A stretch of 42,293 nucleotides of DNA, taken from assembly GCA_036897445.1 (NCBI GenBank), contig JAYMTL010000162.1, positions 1 to 42,293 on the forward strand, read 5' to 3'. This DNA is from Pelargonium tetragonum. Taxonomy: Eukaryota > Streptophyta > Magnoliopsida > Geraniales > Geraniaceae. Numbering within the stretch: the stretch's first letter is position 1; each line of letters begins with the position of its first letter. A program made the translations under genes and the position numbers. Positions 35,467-42,293 of this stretch are shown here, piece after piece. The notes below the pieces were generated by a model, which ran no database searches, was not told where the DNA came from, and worked only from the letters and a program-made list of their open reading frames with translations.

Positions 35467-35700
35467 CCACTTCGCTTAATGGGATATATTCAAATTAACA
35501 AATTAATGGGAGTGAATCTACTCTTGGTTCTCTGTATGTAAGAGCAGGTAATTCGCAAAGGGATACAATAAAATCATCAACAAAGGGCTATAAATAGCTC
35601 GAATGGGAAGAAAACTTACTCGGTACCTAAACTAAAGAAAAAAACTCTAGGTATAAACGTATAAACTTGAGCATGATTCGATCTAATCCCTAACCGGTTT
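35467..35700 (+). repeat. Repeat cluster unit 1
   Basis: This piece carries the family's anchors in order: CCACTTCGCTTAATGGGAT (35467), GAGTGAATCTACTCTTGGTT (35510), CGGTACCTAAACTAAAGAAA (35621) and GCATGATTCG (35671). The same anchors recur in units 2-4. It has no open frame worth naming. The nature of the family is unknown. Confidence 0.65.
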
Positions 35701-36249
35701 TTTAATTAGCTAAATTGCTTTATTTATGGGTTTCTTTGTATTCTGTATTTTCATACTCGTCCTTGATTATCAAGACCTAGAAGGAATAGGAGTAGCGAGA
35801 TTGTGGGTGTAGGGGGCCCCAGGCAAGCAAGCACAAATGGATAGGGATAGTAGGAGGCTCTAATAAAGGCCTAAAGAGCAATCGAAAGTGGAAAGTCTAC
35901 CGGTTACTGGGTAGGCTCCCTCGGGGTTTGAGTGCAGGGAATGACCTTACAAGAGAGGTTGAGTAGATAGATTTCCTAGCGAGTCTGACCTATAAAACGT
36001 GGGGTTAGAGCCTCTGGTTTTTTATGTATGTTCTTTTGTTTTTGGTATCCCTCCAAGAATCTCAATTTGTTATCCTAAATGTTATTGAAATTTGTTTCCT
36101 GTAAAAGAAAGTCTAGATATATAGCTTAGCTTGTGGGTAAGCAGGGTTTCCTCAGGGGATTCTTTATTTAAGAAAAATGAATTCAACTTAAAAGGAACAG
36201 AGTAGAACTGGGTGGTAAAGAGGGTGGGATAGGAATACCCTGTAACCAG
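35701..36249. other. Spacer between repeat units 1 and 2
   Basis: No gene is seen. TATTCTGTATTTT near 35740 recurs, inverted, at 16.99 and 17.13 kb, so part of this spacer may belong to the same duplicated segment as the 17 kb copy. Confidence 0.4.
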
Positions 36250-36420
36250 GGTACCTAAAGTACAGATATTTGACATTCTGGATATAATAAACTTTAGCAC
36301 GATTCTGTTTGATTTGTATTCCTGCTTTCTTTAGCTTTATTGATTGGAAGCCTTTCATTTCGTCGAGGAGTTGCTTATAGTTGGTGTCTGTCTGTATGTT
36401 CCTTGTTTCTTTATAGGTCG
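36250..36420 (+). repeat. Repeat cluster unit 2 (partial)
   Basis: This piece has GGTACCTAAAG (36250), AGCACGATTCTGTTTGAT (36296), GTATTCCTG, then TTAGCTTTATT and TTTCGTCGAGGAGTTGCTTA. The last 120 bases align closely with unit 3. Differences in the best-aligned part are mostly C/T or G/A. The upstream anchors of unit 1 are not visible. Confidence 0.65.
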
Positions 36421-36469
36421 GTGGGATTATAAAGCAGGACTTCCTCTATCCTATTCTATCTATGGGTTT

Positions 36470-36728
36470 CCACTTCGCTTAACGGGATAGTTTGAGTAAG
36501 GCTTTACTGCCCTCTTCTTTACTTGATCTAGTGAATAAGACTAACAAACATAGTTAAAACCTGTGTTAAGGAGGCTTGATAGGCAAAAAACACCTTCATT
36601 GGTACCTCAACTGCAGAAAAAGGATACTCTAGGTAGTAAGATAAGCATGATTCCGTTTGATCTGTATTCCTATTTCTTAGCTTTGTTACAGGAAAGAAAA
36701 GTCTGATATTTCGTTGAGGAGTTCCTTA
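36470..36728 (+). repeat. Repeat cluster unit 3 (fullest)
   Basis: This piece has nearly all anchors in order: CCACTTCGCTTAACGGGAT (36470), a weak AGTGAAT (36530), GGTACCTCAACTGCAGAAAA (36601), ACTCTAGGTA, GCATGATTCCGTTTGATC (36645), TTTCTTAGCTTTG (36673) and TTTCGTTGAGGAGTTCCTTA (36709). It shows that units 1 and 2 are parts of one longer unit of roughly 260-350 bases. Confidence 0.7.
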
Positions 36729-36759
36729 GGCTTTTGGTAGCTTCTCTAGTCTAGCTCTG

Positions 36760-36854
36760 CTTCACTTACTGGGATTTCTAAACCGAGGATTGTTTGCTTT
36801 CTTGACTCTGAATTCTGGATCTAACTAACAAAGAGTGAATCTATTCTCGATTCT
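36760..36854 (+). repeat. Repeat cluster unit 4 (partial)
   Basis: CTTCACTTACTGGGAT at 36760 is a diverged form of the CCACTTCGCTTA start anchor. GAGTGAATCTATTCTCGATT at 36833 matches unit 1 with three C/T or G/A differences. The unit fades into ordinary spacer after about 36860. Confidence 0.55.
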
Positions 36855-38945
36855 AAAAGGCTTTTAAGGCTATAAAGAAAGTAAGCAAGTCAAAGAGTGA
36901 TATTCAATTCAATAAAAAGGTTAACGAGTAAGCTAACTTAGGGACTCTCCTTTTTGAAATGCGGACTTTGATAGAGGGCTTTGAAAGTCAAAATGGAGGG
37001 CTTTTGCTGCTATATAAGATAAGAATTGTCTGTTTCTTTTCAATCGCTACACAAGGAAAAAGCAGAGCACTTTTGCTTATATACGTGTCCTACTTTTTTC
37101 TGGTTTTAGGGGTCTAATTCGAAGGCTTTCAAGAGGGAACCGCTCAAATTTTCCTGTTCAGATTTGGACTACCTCAGGGCACTTTTAGCTATAGGACGGG
37201 TCTTTCATTCTAAAGAAAGTAGGACGGATATACATGGGAAACTCCTCAAACTCCTATAAAATAGACACTTCTCTTTTTATTCCTTATATCCTACTGGAGT
37301 AAAATCAATCTCTTTTTAAAGGCACAAAAGCATAGACCTTGTAAAAGAGAAAAACTAAGGATAACGCGAATTAAATAGAATGATGCCAAAGTTCTTGTAT
37401 AATCTTTCACTTTTTGCGAGTTCAGGTACCTCGTAGAATTTTTCCTTTAAGGCCTTTGAGTCATTCCTATACTTTTTATAGAAATTTTACATAATTAGGG
37501 GCTTTCATTTAGACATAACAGCAGGAAAAGGATAGGCAACTTACATAAGTTATTTAGGCTTTGGTTAAAGGAAAAGCAAGAAAGCATGAGCTCGATAGCA
37601 TAAGATTTTAAGATAAAGGACAAAAACGGACTTTTACCTTCTTGCTTGTGTCATATAAAGAAGTTTTTAAGGGTAACACTTAAGATCCATAGATCCATAT
37701 TTTTTAAACTCTTACTTCATTTTTACTATAGGGAGGATAGTAAGTAGATTATACACGACTCTTTTCGACTGGAGCAACGCGAAGGAAATTTGAGTCTAAA
37801 GAAAATTTCTACTTACGCTTTAGGAACGAGATCTTCTTCTTGCCAACTTATATATACTCTTATCCAGACTTTCTTATAGGTCCACAGGGTGGATACTTTT
37901 GGTTTCTATTTAGGACCCCGACAGTTTAGGAGCTCTCTCAAATTAAGTCTAAGATTTCCTATGGCGAAACTTTTAAATTACGTTACCGGCTCTTTTTTAT
38001 GAAACAGAAAAGAGGTTAAGTATTTTAACTAGGATGGGCTTGTAAGGTTTCTTTTTCCGCGAATCCTTTTTAATTGACAACAATTTTCTTTTTCAAGGCA
38101 GAATATTCTAAAAAGAAAAGAGTCCCGGGGATTCGCTAGCTTTTGGTTTTGATTCATAAATGCTGGAGAGTTGTTAAAGAAGACAAGCATGGGGCCGGTC
38201 TCTTGCTTTTCTAATCCGAGTTCTTACAATTTACAATAACAGGAGTTTGTTCTTCAATAGGATTCGGAGTCCTTACGCTATTCGGGAGTAAATCTAAGAA
38301 TTCTAGTTTACTTGTTTATAAAGTTTTATAGCTTACATACATCAAGGGCCCTCTTAAATAACTTTATTGGGAATCTTTCTTAATATCAAGCTGCATAAAC
38401 TTTTCGGGATTTCACCTCCTAGATTAAAAAGGCTAAGGCTAGCTGAGCTAGACCATACTTGATTCTAAAAACTTGAGGACCAGATGCAACTGAAAAACTC
38501 TTGGTTTAAAGAGGTATTCTATAGAAAAGTTGTAAAATCTCTCTAGTTCTTAAAATGAAAGAAACTTTAGATAGGATAGATTTTCCAGTAAACGCTCTCT
38601 TAAACAGAAAACTATATGCGGGCAGGAAGAAACTACACTCCTATACTAAAAAATATACAAGACTTCGTAGATTCTTATTTATACTAGCGTTAAATAGTAA
38701 GGAGATCCCATATTTGTAGATTTACTACAGCTAATGGTTTAGGAATTTGCTTTAATAAAAGAAAGTATTAGCTGCTTAGCTACTCCGACCTTTTCTATTT
38801 TAGAGGAAATTGAGACTTGTTATATAAGAATCTTCCTTTTGTCCTTTCCAAAATCCAGCTAGAAAAGTTAACCCCTAAAAGATTCTGCTCTAAGTAATAA
38901 AAAAAGTGTAATATTCGTGGAGGACTCCTATAACAAACAAGACGG
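36855..38945. other. AT-rich stretch without a gene
   Basis: No gene is visible. GGTCTAATTCGAAG at 37109-37122 is one base from the universal GGTTTAATTCGAAG of small-subunit rRNA, and AAGA and GAACC follow as in that gene with extra bases between. I treat it as a possible tiny rRNA scrap and discuss it under findings. Confidence 0.5.
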
Positions 38946-38947
38946 CT

Positions 38948-39020
38948 GAGTCAACTTTTCCGTTGTCAGAACAGTGAGCTCCTAATCTAGCGGCCGTAGG
39001 TTCAAACCTTGTTAGAGTAG
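38948..39020 (+). other. tRNA-like 3' half (degenerate)
   Basis: The second half has tRNA spacing. A seven-base loop CTCCTAA (38979-38985) would place CCT as anticodon (Arg). A five-base variable region follows, then a T arm with the canonical loop TTCAAAC (39001-39007). The T stem (GTAGG/CTTGT) pairs only if three G-U pairs are allowed. The anticodon stem is poor, the D loop lacks GG, and the acceptor ends pair in only about four of seven positions. I regard it as a decayed or accidental tRNA-like sequence, not a working gene. Confidence 0.15.
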
Positions 39021-42000
39021 GTTGGCCCGGAGTTGATTTATTTGTCAAAGAGTATGCAGGATTCCGCAATTAGAGAGAACCTTCAATTTGTATTGGTAAA
39101 AGAGTCTCTGAAGTCGGCTTAGCCATTGATTTACTTCTTATTTTGGTTTTGCCAAAAATCTTCCTAGATTAAATAGGAGCGCCTAAGACTTTTTTAGAGA
39201 ACTAGACTTTCCGGAAAAGGCTTCGCTGTACTCCTATATCTAATCATTTTTAGTTAAGGAAAGGATTCATAACATAAGGTATGCCGCACGGAAACAGAGA
39301 GCTAAATAAGCACGCTATAAAAAAAGGGGCTAGAATTCTCTCTTATTTGCAGTTTTCTTAAAGCAAGCTAAATCTCTTCGTGGGTAGCTGCTACTTAACC
39401 GAGAGCTGGCTATACCTATACAATGTTGATGAGAGAAAGAGAATGTGCTCTATATTCTAGTTTTCCTATCAAGTTTCCTATTAAAGAAGAGAAAGCCTAG
39501 TATAAAAATTCTACTGCTGATAATTGTAATAAAGTCAAATTGGTTTATAAAGCGAGGCTACTAAACACGCAAGTCGATAATTGTTCTATATTCTTAATCT
39601 TGACTTACTAAACTACCAAGAAAGTAGGCATTTAGTAAAAGGAATGGTTCAAAGGAGACTCGTGTATTATTTGATCCGAGTGTAACTTCGACGGCTAGAT
39701 CATAAAGAATCCGGGTTTTTTTGAATTACGGAAATCATTATAAGACTCTCCTTTAATTCGGATTAAGGGTATACTTAGTTTATTCATATATAGAATATAT
39801 AAGGAGCTATTTATACTATGTAAATACTCTTCTTCACCATATAACTTAATCTGATTATACTTTAATCTATAAAGCGTATATATGCCAATTCCCAATTACC
39901 TAGATTTTGGTAAAAGTCTTTCTTTCACAGTTGTATCAAACATAAAAGATCTACAATTATAGGGGTCCGCCCCGGCAAAAAAGACAATACATAAGACTAG
40001 ACTATACAACCTCTTCCGCAGGATTTTTATTCTTAAAAAAGGGGCACTTCAAATGTAAAAAAAGGAAAAGGAATAAAACATAAGGTTTAGGTATCACAGC
40101 ATATAAACCAACAAAACTAAAAGAGTAGGACAGAATTCTCCATATCTCTATTAAGAGTTTTTATACTTACTAGAAAATCCTTTTAAGTTGAAAAGCCTAT
40201 GTTTATATAAATTCTGTCATAAATCAATAGTTGAGATGAATCTTAAGTTTATCCAGGGCTAGGAATTTTGCATCCTAATCTAGTAAGAATTTCAAAGACC
40301 CGATCCCAGTAACCTTGGTTCACACCGAGCCCTCAGGAAGGGTTCTAGTCTCTTTGTAAAGTACACAATTTAATACTAACCCTATGAAAAAGGCATCCAT
40401 ATTTGCATTTATCTTAGCGGCGAAAAACTCCTTATTAAGGAAGCGCCAGGCTCATGCTATTGACTAAAATATAGAAATTAGGTGTCAGTCAAATAAAAAA
40501 CTCCGGTAGATCCTTTAGAGTAGCACCAAAAATATGTATACATAAAAAAAAAGAGTTTCGCATATTATATTACTATTACACCTTTTTGTTTGAAAAGACT
40601 CCTTTTTAACTGGAAGCATTAATTTCTTAGAGGATTGAAATCCCACAGAGGATAGATAAAGTAGGTCAAGGTACATAACACTTGTGGTTAAAGTACCTCC
40701 ATTTACACGAGAAGTACAATGGAATTAAAAAGGAGTTATACCCCAGATTTTCGTTTTACGTACCCCAAGCCTCAGAGTATAAATACCAAGTGCTAAACTG
40801 CTAAGAGTACAATTACTGCTGATATTAAGAATTTTGAGTATACAGAATCTCAGAAACAAACCCCTAAAACTCTGTCTCTGTAAAAAATGAGTTGTCTACT
40901 TAATATCGATTCCTTTCAACAGCGAGTGCCCAAAAGAAACTGATGCTCGAGAGGGGTACTTGCTATACAAATAGTGTAGATTTTTACCGAAGAAATTCTT
41001 TAATTACCAAAAGGGTACCGGTTTCTAAACTAGGCCTACTCGGTATCCTAATCAAGTTAGCGAGTTTGCATATAAGCTACAAAGTGAGATATAATATCAA
41101 TATAGATAGAATAGGTCAATTCAAAGGTATACCTTTGAAGTTTTACTATGAGAATTAGAAAAACTAGTATCATAACAAACATCTTAAAGACATAGGGCAA
41201 GCCCTGCCGGTTAAGAGAAACTTCTGTTGCTGCTGTAAAGCAAGTCCTTTCAGAAATAGGCTTCTGTCCTAGGATCATCATAAGGATTCTTTAAAAGAGT
41301 GACTTTCCCGTAGAAATGGTAGAATAAAGAATAAGTGCCCTGTCATTACGTTTAAGAAATGACAGATTAAGTCTCAGGGTTCCCTAAGTGTTTTGTACAA
41401 TAGGCCATAAGTATTCGAAATCTGACTTTAATCTAAACTTTAATAAGGAACAACCTTTTCGGGTAAATCTCTATTAGGATTGGGATACTCTTATACATGT
41501 ATCTTTCTCCTTGCAAGCTTCCTAATAAAAAATAGAATAATAGCTACCTCAGAGGCCTGAAATTGTTTAAAAAACACCTAGGACAGATTATAACCCAGCA
41601 TCCCAGTATAAAAGGGGATCTCCTACTTAGTAGAATAACACGGACCCTTCCAGCGGATTCCTCTCATGCTTATGTGTATATTTTCAGATCGAGCTATATC
41701 AGCAAAAGAATTCGGTGTTTTCAATCTCTACAGGCACTTTTTTGACTTCATTGCAACAGGTTCCTTTGCTTATTAAAATGAAAGCAAGTATTAATCCTGT
41801 TTCTGTACTCTGTACACACTAGTTAGAGCTTTTAGGCCGCTCACTTTGACCTCAGGTGGTCAGCATAACTTAGAAAGAAGCAGATATAATAACAAGGAAA
41901 TTTCCATATCTACTGCATTTGTAAAGAGACTCGCATAGAAGCCAGTAGTTAGGTTTTATACATTACCTGCTCCGATCTTAGGAAAAACTAGCCGCAGTAG

Positions 42001-42293
42001 TTAAAGAAGGGATCCAATGGCAATTCCTAGGCTTAAAACCCCAAAACCTTGTATATAAGTGCTATGATTGATAAAGTTGTGACTCTTACCAGATAAAAGT
42101 CTTAATTTGAGAAACCAAACCTCTGTAACTCAGTATAACCCTTTTTCCTATACGCGTCCCTGAAGAGTCCTCTTTACTCATCTATCTTAAACGAAGTTGG
42201 CTAAGGAAGTCACTCAAGCTAAAGGCATTCATTTCCAGCGAATTCCCTTTTTTATGAAAGTGTCAAAACAAAAAGGGTAGGACTTTTGCAGCT
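39021..42293. other. AT-rich stretch without a gene to the window end
   Basis: No gene, rRNA or repeat is recognised. Anonymous frames at 39695-39895 (minus), 40943-41158, 41057-41281 (minus, overlapping the previous one) and 41563-41745 are 60-74 codons long and show no family motif. Their density is what stop frequency predicts. Confidence 0.55.

Noticed and set aside
41057-41281. Overlapping opposite-strand frames at 40943-41158 and 41057-41281
   Set aside because: They are mutual shadows of chance length with no recognisable product.
1-42293. CRISPR array or defence system
   Set aside because: No regularly spaced identical repeats and no cas-like protein were seen.

Overview
This 42.3 kb window is an AT-rich gene desert: roughly 64% A+T by eye, with no intact gene that I can recognise. 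The longest open frame is 128 codons. All open frames of 60 codons or more have the number and size expected by chance in such stop-rich DNA. I found no complete rRNA, no convincing tRNA, no CRISPR array and no recognisable insertion sequence.

The source organism is unresolved. One piece points to mitochondrial DNA. At 29841-30023 an open frame contains YWHFVNVVILL, which matches the last membrane helix of cytochrome c oxidase subunit 3 (consensus YWHFVDVVWLF). A stand-alone helix-VII fragment, surrounded by long non-coding AT-rich DNA without tRNAs, is what the scrambled mitochondrial genomes of dinoflagellates look like. This is my slightly preferred reading, at a little under even odds. 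The competing reading is a repeat-rich AT block of an ascomycete nuclear genome decayed by a RIP-like process. It is supported by a TpA excess with a CpA/TpG deficit in hand counts, by two families of diverged repeats, and by Lys-rich and Ser/Thr-rich coding-like remnants on the minus strand.

Layout. 1-5 kb: featureless except for a Lys-rich coding-like repeat (1440-1700, minus). 5-6.7 kb: a perfect 22-bp tandem duplication, the longest open frame (anonymous), a plus-strand copy of the 1.5 kb repeat, and a stretch with weak large-subunit rRNA resemblance. 6.7-16.8 kb: almost nothing, apart from another repeat copy at 11.7 kb. 16.8-17.9 kb: an A/C-rich plus strand holding an inverted, diverged copy of the repeat family of 35-37 kb. 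18-29.8 kb: nothing but short anonymous open frames and one hairpin. 29.8-30.0 kb: the cox3-like helix. 33.6-33.8 kb: a fourth copy of the Lys-rich repeat. 34.4-35.4 kb: an island of different base composition with a 40-bp tandem repeat and a Ser/Thr-rich minus-strand frame. 35.4-36.9 kb: a cluster of at least four colinear, diverged repeat pieces. 36.9-42.3 kb: nothing firm; one short small-subunit rRNA-like match and one tRNA-like half.

There is no operon or pathway to describe. The DNA reads as shuffled, slowly decaying sequence with a few recognisable scraps.
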